NCBI RefSeq assembly: GCF_900631945.1
Contig: NZ_UZWE01000036.1
Coordinates: 62,001 to 126,000 of the forward strand
Reading direction: 5' to 3'
Origin: Paracoccus haematequi
GTDB lineage: Bacteria; Pseudomonadota; Alphaproteobacteria; Rhodobacterales; Rhodobacteraceae
Length of the DNA: 64,000 nucleotides
The translations under genes were made by a program, and so were the position numbers. The notes beneath the pieces are model-generated. The model did no database searches. It worked only from the letters and a program-made list of their open reading frames with translations, and had not been told where the DNA came from. Positions 14,991 through 27,009 of this stretch are shown here, one piece after another (positions within the stretch are counted from its first letter, which is position 1; each line of letters starts with the position of its first letter).

Positions 14991-17396
14991 ATGATCCGCG
15001 CTTTCCTGGCTGTCTTGCTGACGGTCCTGTCCCTGTGTCTGTCCCCCGCCTGGTCGCAGGAACCCGCCCTTCCTGATTACGACCGCTGGGACCGGGTGGC
15101 CACGCAGGCCGAACAGTTGGCGGCCAGCCCGGATACCGCGACGGCCCAGCTTGAAACCATCCGCGCCGATATCGTGGACTGGCGCGCGCGGTTCCAGGCG
15201 GCGCAGGGTGTCAATGGCGAAGCCATCACCCGGTTGGAATCCCAGATCGCGGCCCTTGGCCCGGCCCCCGCCGAAGGCGCGACCGAGGCCGAGGATGTCG
15301 CCGCGCGCCGCGCCGACCTGCAAAAGCAACTGTCCGAATTGCAGGCCCCGCGCCTGGCGGCGGTCGAGGCATTCAGCCGCGCCGACGCCCTGGTCCGCCA
15401 GATCGACAGCAGCCTGGGCCAGCGGGCGGCAACCCAGATGGTCCAGCAATCGACATCGCCCCTGATTCCGGGAAACTGGCTGATCGCGGCCTCGGAAACC
15501 ACCCGGCTGGTCGGCGGCATTGCAGAAAATACCGCGCAGCGCATCGCCGAACGGGCCACCTGGTCCGAACTGAGGCCGCGCCTTCCCTATGTGCTGGGGT
15601 ATCTGGTCACCGCCATCCTGCTTCTGACGTTGGGGCGGCAATGGGTCGAAACGCTGCCCCGCCGGATTTCGGCGCGGACATCGGCCTATTCCCGCGCTGC
15701 CGTGTCCTTCGCGGTGTCTCTGTTGCAGATCGCTCTGCCGATGGGCGGGATCTATCTGCTGATCAACGCGCTGACCGCCACTGGCATTTTCGGCCCCTGG
15801 ACTCGCCCGTTTCTTGAGGCGCTTCCGGGCGCGGGGGTGATCCTGTTCGGATCGTCCTGGCTGGCGCGACAACTGTTCCCGAACCAGTCGATCAACTATG
15901 ATACCCTCAACATGGGCGCCCATGATCGGCAGCGGGCGCGGTGGCTGGCCCACGCCATCGCCGTGGTCTTTGCGGTCCATTACGTCGCCTCGCGCGCGTT
16001 CCTGCCCCTGTCTGGCCTGATCGAGCGCAGCAGCAGCCTGCAACGCATCCCCCTGGATTTCGCCGAGGGCGCGGCGGTCGTCTATAACTTCGTGCTGATC
16101 GTGCTGGCGGCGGCGCTGCTGTTCAAGCTGGGCAATATCCTGCGCCGCCTGAAGCCCTGGGCCGACAAGGCCAGCAGCGCCTATCGCCATCGCGTCCTGG
16201 CCTTCGCGGGGATGCTGACGCGCCCGATCGCCATCGTGGCGGTGGGTGTGACGGCCGCGGGCTTTGTCAACCTGGGCAACGTGGCGGTCTGGCCCTGGGC
16301 GCAGACCTTGGCGCTGCTGGGACTTCTGGTGCTGCTGCAAGACTTCATCGCCGACGTGTTCGACATGCTGAAGCGCGGCCAGGAAGGCGCGCGCGACGGG
16401 CTGGCGCCGCTGCTGATCGGATTCGCGCTGATCCTGCTGTCTGTTCCGGTCTTCATGCTGATCTGGGGCGCGTCGATCAACGAATTGGCGGAATACTGGG
16501 TCCGCTTCCGCCAGGGCGTGACGCTGGGCGGGGTCAGGCTTTCGCCCGGCGCGGTGCTGATGTTCATCGTGGTCTTCGCCATCGGCTATTCGATCACGCG
16601 CGGCGTCCAGGGGGCGATGCGCAACTCGGTCCTGCCCAAGACCAAGCTGGACGCGGGCGGGCAGAACGCGGTTGTGTCAGGCATCGGCTATGTCGGGATC
16701 GTGCTGGCGGCGATGATGGCGATTTCCTCGGCGGGCATCAGCCTGTCGTCGCTTGCCATCGTCGCGGGCGCCCTGTCGGTCGGTATCGGTTTCGGCCTGC
16801 AGAACATCGTCTCGAACTTCGTGTCGGGCATCATCCTGCTGATTGAACGGCCCATCGGCGTCGGCGACTGGATCAGCGCAGGCGGCCAGCAGGGCATCGT
16901 CAAGCGCATCTCGGTCCGCTCCACCCAGGTCGAGACCTTCGACAAGCAGCAGGTGATCGTCCCGAACAGCGACCTGATCAGCCAACCGGTGACGAACTGG
17001 ACCCGGCAGAGCAAGACCGGCCGGATCATCATCCCCATCGGTGTCAGCTATGGATCGGATACCCGCAAGGTCCACCGGATCCTCAAGGAAATCATCGAGG
17101 ATCAACCGCTGGTCACCATCGACCCCGCGCCCAGCGTCCTGTTCCGGGGCATCACCGTGGATTCGCTGAACTTCGAGATCAGGGCGGTCATCTCGGACAT
17201 CGGATCCGGCCTGGGCGTCACATCCGAGGTGTATCACCAGATCGTCGAACGCTTCCTGCGCGAAGGGATCGGGATGCCCTTCACCACCCGCGATGTCTGG
17301 AAAGAGGGCGACCTGCCGCAGTCCGACGATGAGCAGGAGACGCCGCCGACCCCCGCGCGCGCGGCGCAGCCCGACCTGCCCGACGACGGAAAGTGA
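14991..17396 (+). CDS. Large mechanosensitive channel, DUF3772-MscS
   Basis: An 801-residue membrane protein. It has a signal peptide (LLTVLSLCLSPAWS), a periplasmic coiled-coil region with DUF3772 (about 25-180), some ten predicted membrane helices and a C-terminal MscS module. The pore helix and beta domain are recognisable in ALSVGIGFGLQNIVSNFVSG, then GVGDWISAGGQQGIVKRISV and QQVIVPNSDLISQPVTNW. MscS-family channels open on membrane tension during osmotic downshock; the extra helices and periplasmic region resemble MscK-like members. It starts three bases after cysK. A 14-base tandem duplication straddles its stop codon. Confidence 0.92.
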   Translation: MIRAFLAVLLTVLSLCLSPAWSQEPALPDYDRWDRVATQAEQLAASPDTATAQLETIRADIVDWRARFQAAQGVNGEAITRLESQIAALGPAPAEGATEAEDVAARRADLQKQLSELQAPRLAAVEAFSRADALVRQIDSSLGQRAATQMVQQSTSPLIPGNWLIAASETTRLVGGIAENTAQRIAERATWSELRPRLPYVLGYLVTAILLLTLGRQWVETLPRRISARTSAYSRAAVSFAVSLLQIALPMGGIYLLINALTATGIFGPWTRPFLEALPGAGVILFGSSWLARQLFPNQSINYDTLNMGAHDRQRARWLAHAIAVVFAVHYVASRAFLPLSGLIERSSSLQRIPLDFAEGAAVVYNFVLIVLAAALLFKLGNILRRLKPWADKASSAYRHRVLAFAGMLTRPIAIVAVGVTAAGFVNLGNVAVWPWAQTLALLGLLVLLQDFIADVFDMLKRGQEGARDGLAPLLIGFALILLSVPVFMLIWGASINELAEYWVRFRQGVTLGGVRLSPGAVLMFIVVFAIGYSITRGVQGAMRNSVLPKTKLDAGGQNAVVSGIGYVGIVLAAMMAISSAGISLSSLAIVAGALSVGIGFGLQNIVSNFVSGIILLIERPIGVGDWISAGGQQGIVKRISVRSTQVETFDKQQVIVPNSDLISQPVTNWTRQSKTGRIIIPIGVSYGSDTRKVHRILKEIIEDQPLVTIDPAPSVLFRGITVDSLNFEIRAVISDIGSGLGVTSEVYHQIVERFLREGIGMPFTTRDVWKEGDLPQSDDEQETPPTPARAAQPDLPDDGK

Positions 17397-17415
17397 TCGG
17401 CGGAAAGTGATCGGC
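17388..17415. repeat. 14-bp tandem duplication at the MscS gene end
   Basis: GGAAAGTGATCGGC occurs twice in direct succession; the first copy contains the TGA stop at 17394-17396. A third, diverged unit follows. It looks like replication slippage and has no evident function. Confidence 0.8.
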
Positions 17416-17424
17416 GGAACCTGA

Positions 17425-18492
17425 TCAGCGGCTGGCCGTGTCCGTATCGGCCAGCCCTTCGCGCGACAGCAGGACCGCAACCGGGCGCAGCCAGGGGATG
17501 TGCCAGCAGACGATCATGACCGCCACCATGATCGGCACCGCCAGGAACGCCCCGGCGATTCCCCAGATCGCGCCCCAGAAGGCCAGCGACAGGATGATGC
17601 CGAAGCTGGACAGTTGCAGCGTCTGCCCGGTCAGCATGGGATCGACGATGTTTCCCAGGACGAAATGCACCAGCAGGCAGGCGATGCCGACGATGATGGT
17701 CATGGTCGGGTCGCCGGTCAGCACGAAGGCCAAGGCCACGGTGATCGCCCAGGCGATGACCGAACCGATATTGGGGATGAAGTTCAGCACGAAGGTCAGC
17801 CAGGCCACCGCCCCGGCCAGTTCCAGCCGCCCCAGGGCGAAGATCAGCCAGACCGCCATCCCCGTCAGGGCGCTGACGACGGTCTTGACCACCAGATAGC
17901 GGTTCACCCGCCGCATGATCGACGCCGTGATCTGCCGGATCCGCACCGCCTGCGCCGGATCGCCAGTCAGGCGTTCGACCTTGACGGGCAGCCAGGTCCG
18001 TTCGGCGAACATGAAGCCCACGAACAGGATCACCAGCAGGCTGCCCGACAGCAGCCCCGACGCCTGGCCCGCCAGGGACCGCAGCCAGCCTGTGATGTTG
18101 AATTCCGTCATCGCGGCCATCAGCCGGGTCTGCGCCTCGGGTCCGAAGCGTTCGATCAGCGACGACAGGGCGATCTGCACCGATTCGGTATAGGCGATGG
18201 CGCGGCCCACGACCTCGTTCACCTGGGTCATGATGGTGGTGGACAGCCAGATCAGGCCCAGGGTGATGCCGATCAGCGCCAGCGTCGTCGCCAGCCAGTT
18301 CGGCACCTTCAGCCGGGTGGAAATGCCGTGGATCGCGTCCGAGGTGAGCGAGAACAGGATGATCGCGATCGCCAGGCAGATCAGCACGAACCGCGCCTGG
18401 AACAGCAGGAACAGGATCAGTGAAAAGGCGATGATGCCCAGGAACCCGGTCTGGAGCCTTTGGCGCAGCACGTCTTCGCTGGATGGGGTCAC
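17425..18492 (-). CDS. AI-2E family (PerM-like) membrane transporter
   Basis: A 355-residue protein with about eight membrane helices in the AI-2E/UPF0118 pattern: paired N-terminal helices (LGIIAFSLILFLLFQ), an amphipathic middle region, and C-terminal LNFIPNIGSVIAWAITVALA, HFVLGNIVDPMLTGQ and LSSFGIILSLAFWGAIWG. Family members export varied small molecules or act in Na+/H+ antiport, so the substrate cannot be assigned. It is convergent with the MscS gene and downstream of gyrA, from which it is separated by a terminator. Confidence 0.9.
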   Translation of the reverse strand: MTPSSEDVLRQRLQTGFLGIIAFSLILFLLFQARFVLICLAIAIILFSLTSDAIHGISTRLKVPNWLATTLALIGITLGLIWLSTTIMTQVNEVVGRAIAYTESVQIALSSLIERFGPEAQTRLMAAMTEFNITGWLRSLAGQASGLLSGSLLVILFVGFMFAERTWLPVKVERLTGDPAQAVRIRQITASIMRRVNRYLVVKTVVSALTGMAVWLIFALGRLELAGAVAWLTFVLNFIPNIGSVIAWAITVALAFVLTGDPTMTIIVGIACLLVHFVLGNIVDPMLTGQTLQLSSFGIILSLAFWGAIWGIAGAFLAVPIMVAVMIVCWHIPWLRPVAVLLSREGLADTDTASR

Positions 18493-18506
18493 GCTGTCCC
18501 TCGTGT

Positions 18507-18534
18507 GAAAAAGGCCCGGTTGTCGCCGGGCCTT
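18507..18534 (-). terminator. Rho-independent terminator after gyrA
   Basis: On the minus strand AAGGCCCGG and CCGGGCCTT form a 9-bp stem around CGACAA, running into TTTTTC, directly after the gyrA stop. Confidence 0.92.
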
Positions 18535-18537
18535 GGG

Positions 18538-21306
<2,769 letters not shown>

Positions 21307-21387
21307 GGAATTTCCTCAACATCTTGTTGGGTTATATATAGGCGACATGACCGCTGGGGGCAATGTTCCGGTCGGGATTCGGCGTCC

Positions 21388-21852
21388 TTATGCCCGTTTC
21401 GCCGCCACCCCCCAGACCACCGCCAGCACAGCGGAAAAGACCGCGTTCCAGGCAGCCATGGACAGGCCCAGAAACCGCCAGGCAACCTCGTCGCAGCGCA
21501 CCACGGGGGCCGATTGCAGGCGGGTCATCAATTCCTCGGCGCTCATGGTGGCAAGATTGCCGATGGTGCCGGAACAATGCGTCGGGCCTTGCCACAGCGA
21601 CAGCTCGACCCCGGTGTGATAGATGGCAAGGCCCATCGCGACCCCGGCGGCGACCATGCCCAGCACCGCAAGCCCGCGCACCCGGCCGGTCCACCAGATC
21701 AGCGCGGCGATGACGACCGCCGCCACATGCGGCCAGCGTTGCAGGATGCACAGCTCGCAGGGGGCATAGCCCGCCGCCTGGAAGCCAAGCGCGGCGATCA
21801 GCAGCGCCGCCGATCCGGCCCCGGCCAGCAGGGAAAGTCGTTGTCCGTCCAT
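21388..21852 (-). CDS. dsbB: Disulfide bond formation protein DsbB
   Basis: A 154-residue inner-membrane protein with four helices that passes electrons from DsbA to quinone. The first redox pair is in PCELCILQRWPH and the second pair is the Cys in THCSGTIG plus the Cys in VVRCDEVAW, both in periplasmic loops as expected. The frame is open 57 bases further upstream, but the ATG at 21852 is preceded by GAGG and gives the family length. It stands alone behind gyrA, on the same strand. Confidence 0.93.
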   Translation of the reverse strand: MDGQRLSLLAGAGSAALLIAALGFQAAGYAPCELCILQRWPHVAAVVIAALIWWTGRVRGLAVLGMVAAGVAMGLAIYHTGVELSLWQGPTHCSGTIGNLATMSAEELMTRLQSAPVVRCDEVAWRFLGLSMAAWNAVFSAVLAVVWGVAAKRA

Positions 21853-22034
21853 GACGCCCCTCGTGTTCTGATTTGGCTCGTGGATCCTCCGACGCGGCGT
21901 CCTCGTCAAGCGGCTTGCGGTTTTGTCGCGGCCCTGTGATCATCGGCCGCGATCCTGCCGCGGGAACCGGCGGCGGGGCCTTGGGTTTTGGTGATGACGG
22001 TCCAGGCTTCGGACCAGCGTGGGGGAACGCGGAC

Positions 22035-22880
22035 ATGCAGTGGCGTGGACGGCGCGGCAGCAGCAATATCGAGGATCGCCGCGGCATGGGCGCCGCCGGG
22101 GCAGGGGGTGTCGGCGTCGTGGGGATGCTGGCGATCCTAGCCGTCGGCTACTTCTTCGGCATCGACATCAGCCCCATCGTCCAGGAACTGGACCAGGGCC
22201 AGTCCCAACAGGGCCGCCCGCTGACCCAAGAAGACCAGGAATGGGGCGAATTCGTCTCGGTCACGCTGGCCGATACGGAAGAGGTGTGGGGCACCGTCCT
22301 GCCGGAACAGGCGGGGGTCGATTACGCCGACCCGACGCTGGTGCTTTTCAGTGGCGTGGTGCAATCGGCCTGCGGGGGCGCGTCCTCGGCGATGGGGCCG
22401 TTCTATTGCCCCGGCGACCGCAAGGTCTATCTGGATACCGACTTTTTCGACATGATGGCCAGCCGCATGGGGGCGGGCGGCGATTTCGCCTATGCCTATG
22501 TCATCGCCCATGAAATCGGACACCATGTCCAGAACCTGACCGGCACCTTGGGCGAGGTGAACCGCCTGCGCGGCCAGGTCAGCGAACGCGACGCCAACCA
22601 GATCTCGGTCCTGACCGAATTGCAGGCGGATTGCTATGCGGGCATCTGGGCGCGCCACGCCCAGCAACGCTTCGGCAGCCTTGAGGAAGGCGACCTGCAA
22701 GAGGCGATGGGCGCGGCCGAGGCGGTGGGCGACGACGTGATCCAGGCCAATGCCGGGCGCACCCCGGTTCCCGACAGCTTCACCCATGGCAGCGCCGCGC
22801 AGCGTCAGGAATGGCTGATGCGCGGCTTCAATTCCGGCGACATGGCCCAATGCGACACCTTCGGGGCCGCAGGGCTGTAG
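22035..22880 (+). CDS. Neutral zinc metallopeptidase, YpfJ type
   Basis: A 281-residue protein starting MQWRGRRGSSNIEDRRG, with one membrane helix (VGVVGMLAILAVGYFFGI) and a periplasmic peptidase domain. The zinc site is HEIGHH with His159, Glu160 and His163, followed by the third-ligand region ELQADCYAGIWA. CPGDRKVYLDTDFF and SFTHGSAAQRQEWLMRGF are the conserved flanks of the YpfJ family. The frame is open upstream but the family N-terminus begins at this ATG. Its substrate is unknown. Confidence 0.93.
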   Translation: MQWRGRRGSSNIEDRRGMGAAGAGGVGVVGMLAILAVGYFFGIDISPIVQELDQGQSQQGRPLTQEDQEWGEFVSVTLADTEEVWGTVLPEQAGVDYADPTLVLFSGVVQSACGGASSAMGPFYCPGDRKVYLDTDFFDMMASRMGAGGDFAYAYVIAHEIGHHVQNLTGTLGEVNRLRGQVSERDANQISVLTELQADCYAGIWARHAQQRFGSLEEGDLQEAMGAAEAVGDDVIQANAGRTPVPDSFTHGSAAQRQEWLMRGFNSGDMAQCDTFGAAGL

Positions 22881-22903
22881 GCCGCGATAGAAAGGAGAAA
22901 CCG

Positions 22904-22993
22904 ATGCTGACGATCCTGACCGTCCTGACCCTGGGCCTTGCCGCCCTGGCGATGCCCGTCCGGCAACCCGCGAAGGCCCGCGCCCGCCGCTAA
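22904..22993 (+). CDS. Possible 29-residue small membrane peptide
   Basis: A short frame, MLTILTVLTLGLAALAMPVR followed by QPAKARARR, preceded by AAAGGAG at ideal spacing. It has one hydrophobic segment and a basic tail, like many single-pass small membrane proteins. It follows the metallopeptidase gene by 23 bases and ends inside the 3' end of the convergent small gene at 22990. No homologue is recognised; the ribosome site is the main support. Confidence 0.4.
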   Translation: MLTILTVLTLGLAALAMPVRQPAKARARR

Positions 22994-23175
22994 TGCGGGA
23001 TGCGGGGCAGGCGGCCGTTTTCCAGCCGCGCCCAATCGGGCCACAGGCCCAGCCATTCCAGGGCGGCGATGCCAAGCGCGCCCGCCATGACCAGCAGCAC
23101 CAGCCGGACCATCCGGGCGCTTGGCGGGCGGCGCGCCCATTTCGAGGCCCGCAGCAGCCAGATCAGGTTGTTCAT
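22990..23175 (-). CDS. Small membrane protein of unknown function
   Basis: A 61-residue protein beginning MNNLIWLLRASKWARRPPSA, with a basic N-terminus and one membrane helix (VRLVLLVMAGALGIAALEWL). GGAGG precedes the ATG. The pattern of a short arginine-rich head plus a single helix recurs in Rhodobacteraceae small proteins, but no function is known. The stop overlaps the stop of the tiny ORF on the other strand. Confidence 0.65.
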   Translation of the reverse strand: MNNLIWLLRASKWARRPPSARMVRLVLLVMAGALGIAALEWLGLWPDWARLENGRLPRIPH

Positions 23176-23255
23176 GGTGGCAGCCTCCTGCTAGACCCTT
23201 GGGGACTCGACCAGAGGCCGGGTCGCCTGACAAGACCGAACCCTGCGAGAGACCA

Positions 23256-23726
23256 TTGCCCCACCACCAGGATTCCCGCGACCTTCCCTATAGCGCCCGG
23301 CAGATGTTCGACCTGGTGGCCGATATCGAAAGCTATCCGCAGTTCCTGCCCTGGAACAGCGCCGCCCGCATCCGGTCGCGCCAGACCCGCCCCGACGGGG
23401 CCGAGGAGATCGCCGCCGATCTGGTCATCAGCTTCAAGGTGTTCCGCGAACGCTTCGGCAGCGGCGTGGTCCTGTGGCCGGCCGAACCGGCAACCGGCGC
23501 GCTGAAGATCGACACGGAATACCTCGACGGACCGTTCAAATACATGCGCAGCGGCTGGATCTTCACCGACCGGCCGGGGGGCGGCTGTCACGTCGAATTC
23601 TTCGTGGATTTCGAATTCAAGAACCTGATCCTGCAAAAGCTGATCGGCGTGGTGTTCCACGAGGCCATGTCGCGCATCGTCCGGGCCTTCGAGGATCGCG
23701 CCAGGGTGCTTTACGGCACGCAGTGA
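23256..23726 (+). CDS. COQ10/RatA-like START-domain protein
   Basis: A 156-residue polyketide-cyclase/START-fold protein of the ubiquinone-binding COQ10 group. Typical segments are DLPYSARQMFDLVADIESYP, QFLPWNSAARI and the C-terminal VFHEAMSRIVRAFEDRARVL. In eukaryotes COQ10 supports respiratory electron transfer by coenzyme Q. The start is taken as TTG at 23256, giving the family N-terminus PHHQDSRDLPYS. The longer open frame upstream (from 23121) does not look like the family and runs antisense to the small gene at 22990-23175. Confidence 0.87.
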   Translation: MPHHQDSRDLPYSARQMFDLVADIESYPQFLPWNSAARIRSRQTRPDGAEEIAADLVISFKVFRERFGSGVVLWPAEPATGALKIDTEYLDGPFKYMRSGWIFTDRPGGGCHVEFFVDFEFKNLILQKLIGVVFHEAMSRIVRAFEDRARVLYGTQ

Positions 23727-23802
23727 TTCCCCGCTTTCCATGCTATGATTCGGCGCGCCCTGCACGGCGCAACGGTTTCATGAATGGCAAGGAGGTGGTG
23801 GA

Positions 23803-24444
23803 ATGTTGAAGACATTGCTTGTGATCGGCCTGATGGCGGCGGCTCCGCATCTGACCGAGGCGCGGACCGTGACGGTCTAGGGGATCGTCACCCTGTCCAG
23901 CGGACTGGTCGAGGATCCTGAGGGGGGCGTCATCGCCGATTACCCGGCGGCGGGCAGTATCGGCAGCCTGACCTATACCATCGGGGAAAACGACTTGGGC
24001 GCGCTGTTCGCGCCAAGGCCTGTGACCGCGACCGCGACGGTCGGGTCGTTCCAGGCCGGGATGATTCCAACCGCGCCGAACGGGGAAACCGAACTGGAAA
24101 GCGTCTTTTCCACCACCGGCGTGACCGGCTTCAGCACCAGAAGCATCGGCCAGGGCATCAGCGGAGAGACCTTCGCCGGCGGGCTGCGCTTTACCTACAG
24201 CCCCGCGCTTGCCTCGGCCCCCGCGACCTGGGGCGATCTGTTCGCCGCCATCGACAGCGGCGACGCGCGGGCGAGCCTCAGCTGGAACGGGACGTTGCAG
24301 GGCCGGTTCATCCAGTTCGCCATCACCCAGACCGAGCCCGCCCCGGTGCCCTTGCCCGGCACCGCGCCGCTGATGGCGGCGGGGCTTGCCGGACTGGCGA
24401 TACTGCGGCGGTCCCGGCGCGGCGTGGGCCGCCGTTCAGCCTAG
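23803..24444 (+). pseudogene. Secreted protein with VPLPG-type C-terminal sorting signal, amber-interrupted
   Basis: AAGGAGGTG, a full match to the anti-Shine-Dalgarno, stands before an ATG encoding a signal peptide, MLKTLLVIGLMAAAPHLTEA. After RTVTV an in-frame TAG (23878-23880) interrupts the gene, and the same frame continues as GIVTLSSGLVEDPEGGVIAD for a further 188 codons. The end carries PVPLPGTAPLMAAGLAGLA followed by an Arg-rich tail, the VPL-type PEP-CTERM sorting signal used by exosortase systems of Rhodobacterales. A single C-to-T change (CAG to TAG) would explain the stop. The product would be a secreted surface protein of unknown role. A sequencing error or readthrough cannot be excluded. 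The 3' end overlaps metK by nine bases, convergently. Confidence 0.75.
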
Positions 24445-25614
24445 CGCGGCCTTCAACGCCTCGGCCCGGTCGGTCTTTTCCCAACTGAAGGCGGTTCCCC
24501 GGTTCAGCTGATAGGGTTGCCGCCCGAAATGCCCATAGCTCGCCGTCGGGCGATAAATCGGATGCAGCAGGTCCAGGTCGCGGATGATCGCGAAGGGGCG
24601 CAGGTCGAAGACCTCTCGCACCGCCGCGACGATCTTGTCATGCGGCACGGTCTCGGTTCCGAAGGTGTTGAGGCTGATCGAGGTCGGCTGCGCCTCGCCG
24701 ATGGCATAGCTGACCTGGATCTCGCAGCGGCTGGCAAGCCCGGCCGCGACGATGTTCTTGGCGACCCAGCGGCCCGCATAGGCCGCCGACCGGTCCACCT
24801 TGGAGGGATCCTTGCCGGAAAAGGCGCCGCCGCCGTGGCGCGCCATGCCGCCATAGCTGTCGACGATGATCTTGCGCCCGGTCAGGCCGCAATCGCCCAC
24901 CGGCCCGCCGATCACGAACTTGCCGGTCGGGTTGATGAAGTACTTGGTGCTGTCCGACAGCCATTCGGCGGGCAGGACCGGCTTGATGATCTCCTCGATC
25001 ACCGCCTCGCGCAGGTCCGACAGGGAGATTTCCGGGTTGTGCTGCGTGGACAGCACCACCGCGTCGATGCCCTCGGGGCGGCCATCGGCGCCATAGCGCA
25101 GCGTCACCTGGGACTTGGCGTCGGGGCGCAGCCATTTCAGCGTGCCGTCGCGGCGCACCTTGGCCTGCCGTTCCACCAGCCGATGCGCATAGGTGATCGG
25201 CGCAGGCATCAGCACGTCGGTTTCATCGCTGGCATAGCCGAACATCAGCCCCTGGTCGCCCGCGCCCTGGTCCTCCAGGTTGTCGCGGTCGACGCCCTGG
25301 TTGATCTCGGGCGACTGCTTGCCGATGATGTTGATGACCGAGCAGGTGGACCCGTCGAAGCCGACATCCGACGAGGTATAGCCGATATCGTTGATGACGC
25401 CGCGGACGATGCTTTCCAGATCGACCCAGGCATTGGTCGAGATCTCGCCCGAGATGATGGCGACCCCGGTCTTGACCATGGTTTCGCAGGCGACGCGGGC
25501 GCGCGGATCCTCGGCCAGGATGGCGTCCAGGATCGCGTCGCTGATCTGGTCGGCGATCTTGTCGGGATGGCCCTCGGATACGGATTCCGAGGTGAACAGC
25601 GAGTATTCGGTCAT
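24436..25614 (-). CDS. metK: S-adenosylmethionine synthetase
   Basis: Forms SAM from methionine and ATP. The 392-residue protein shows the N-terminal [19 protein letters not shown], the ATP-site signature [12 protein letters not shown] and the glycine-rich [19 protein letters not shown]. Length matches the family. It lies three bases downstream of ahcY on the same strand, so both methyl-cycle enzymes are made from one transcript, with no room for a separate riboswitch between them. Confidence 0.98.
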   Translation of the reverse strand: MTEYSLFTSESVSEGHPDKIADQISDAILDAILAEDPRARVACETMVKTGVAIISGEISTNAWVDLESIVRGVINDIGYTSSDVGFDGSTCSVINIIGKQSPEINQGVDRDNLEDQGAGDQGLMFGYASDETDVLMPAPITYAHRLVERQAKVRRDGTLKWLRPDAKSQVTLRYGADGRPEGIDAVVLSTQHNPEISLSDLREAVIEEIIKPVLPAEWLSDSTKYFINPTGKFVIGGPVGDCGLTGRKIIVDSYGGMARHGGGAFSGKDPSKVDRSAAYAGRWVAKNIVAAGLASRCEIQVSYAIGEAQPTSISLNTFGTETVPHDKIVAAVREVFDLRPFAIIRDLDLLHPIYRPTASYGHFGRQPYQLNRGTAFSWEKTDRAEALKAALG

Positions 25615-25617
25615 GGA

Positions 25618-27009
25618 TCAATACCGGTAATGATCTGATTTGAAGGGGCCTTCGGGCGTCACGCCGATATAATCGGCCTGTTCGCGCGACAGTTGTGTCA
25701 GCTTCGCCCCGACCTTGTCCAGATGCAGGCGTGCGACCTTTTCGTCAAGCGCCTTGGGCAGGATATAGACGCCGGGCGCGTAATCCTCGCCCTTGGTCCA
25801 CAGCTCGATCTGGGCCAGCACCTGGTTGGTGAAGCTGGCCGACATGACGAAGGACGGATGGCCGGTGGCATTGCCCAGGTTCAGCAGCCGACCCTGTGAC
25901 AGCAGGATGATGCGGTTGCCCGAGGGCATCTCGATCATGTCCACCTGGTCCTTGATGTTGGTCCACTTGTGGTTGCGCAGGGCGGCGACCTGAATCTCGT
26001 TGTCGAAATGGCCGATATTGCCGACGATCGCCATGTCCTTCATGGCGCGCATATGTTCGATACGGATCACGTCGCGGTTGCCGGTGGTGGTCACGAAGAT
26101 GTCGGCGGTCGCGGCCACATCCTCAAGCAGCACCACCTCGAACCCGTCCATTGCGGCTTGCAGGGCGCAGATCGGATCGACCTCGGTCACCTTCACCCGC
26201 GCGCCCGCGCCCGCCAGGGACGCGGCCGACCCCTTGCCCACGTCGCCATAGCCGCAGACCACCGCGACCTTGCCCGCCATCATCACGTCGGTGGCGCGGC
26301 GGATGCCGTCCACCAGCGACTCCTTGCAGCCGTATTTGTTGTCGAATTTCGATTTCGTCACGCTGTCGTTGACGTTGATCGCGGGGAAGGGCAGCAGGCC
26401 CTTCTTATGCAGATCGTACAGGCGATGAACGCCGGTGGTGGTTTCCTCGGACACGCCCTTGATCGCGTCGCGCTGCCGGGCAAACCAGCCGGGCGTCTCG
26501 GCGATGCGGCGGCGGATCTGGGCGAACAGGGCCTCTTCCTCCTCGCTGGTGGGCACGTCGATCAGGCCGGTTTCCCCGGCCTCGACCCGCGCGCCCAGCA
26601 GGACATACATGGTCGCGTCCCCGCCATCGTCCAGGATCATGTTGCAGGTGCCTTCCGGGAACTGGAAAATCCGGTCGGTATAGGCCCAGTATTCGGTCAG
26701 CGTCTCGCCCTTGACGGCGAAGACCGGCACGCCGGATGCGGCGATGGCGGCGGCGGCGTGGTCCTGGGTGGAATAGATGTTGCAGGACGCCCAGCGAACC
26801 TCGGCCCCCAACGCCACCAGCGTCTCGATCAGAACGGCCGTCTGGACGGTCATGTGCAGGCTGCCCGCGATGCGGGCGCCAGCCAGCGGTTTCGACGCGC
26901 CGTATTCCGCGCGCAGGGCCATCAGGCCGGGCATTTCCGTTTCGGCGATGTCCAGCTCCTTGCGGCCGAAATCGGCCAAGGCAATGTCGCGGATGATGTA
27001 ATCGGTCAC
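25618..27009 (-). CDS. ahcY: S-adenosylhomocysteine hydrolase
   Basis: Splits S-adenosylhomocysteine, the inhibitor left by SAM-dependent methylations, into adenosine and homocysteine. The 463-residue NAD+ enzyme has the substrate region [13 protein letters not shown], the Lys/Asp region [19 protein letters not shown], the NAD fold [11 protein letters not shown] and the C-terminal [20 protein letters not shown] with KSDHYRY at the end. Start is GTG (27009). It heads an ahcY-metK operon. Its leader contains a strong hairpin (27116-27147). Confidence 0.98.
   Translation of the reverse strand: MTDYIIRDIALADFGRKELDIAETEMPGLMALRAEYGASKPLAGARIAGSLHMTVQTAVLIETLVALGAEVRWASCNIYSTQDHAAAAIAASGVPVFAVKGETLTEYWAYTDRIFQFPEGTCNMILDDGGDATMYVLLGARVEAGETGLIDVPTSEEEEALFAQIRRRIAETPGWFARQRDAIKGVSEETTTGVHRLYDLHKKGLLPFPAINVNDSVTKSKFDNKYGCKESLVDGIRRATDVMMAGKVAVVCGYGDVGKGSAASLAGAGARVKVTEVDPICALQAAMDGFEVVLLEDVAATADIFVTTTGNRDVIRIEHMRAMKDMAIVGNIGHFDNEIQVAALRNHKWTNIKDQVDMIEMPSGNRIILLSQGRLLNLGNATGHPSFVMSASFTNQVLAQIELWTKGEDYAPGVYILPKALDEKVARLHLDKVGAKLTQLSREQADYIGVTPEGPFKSDHYRY

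Noticed and set aside
13929..16340. A long minus-strand frame opposite cysK and the MscS gene
   Set aside because: Antisense shadow; both plus-strand genes are well supported.
23878..23880. TAG as a pyrrolysine or recoded codon
   Set aside because: No context for amber recoding is seen; a single nonsense change in a non-essential surface-protein gene is simpler.
25615..25617. SAM/SAH riboswitch before metK
   Set aside because: Only three bases separate ahcY and metK, leaving no space.
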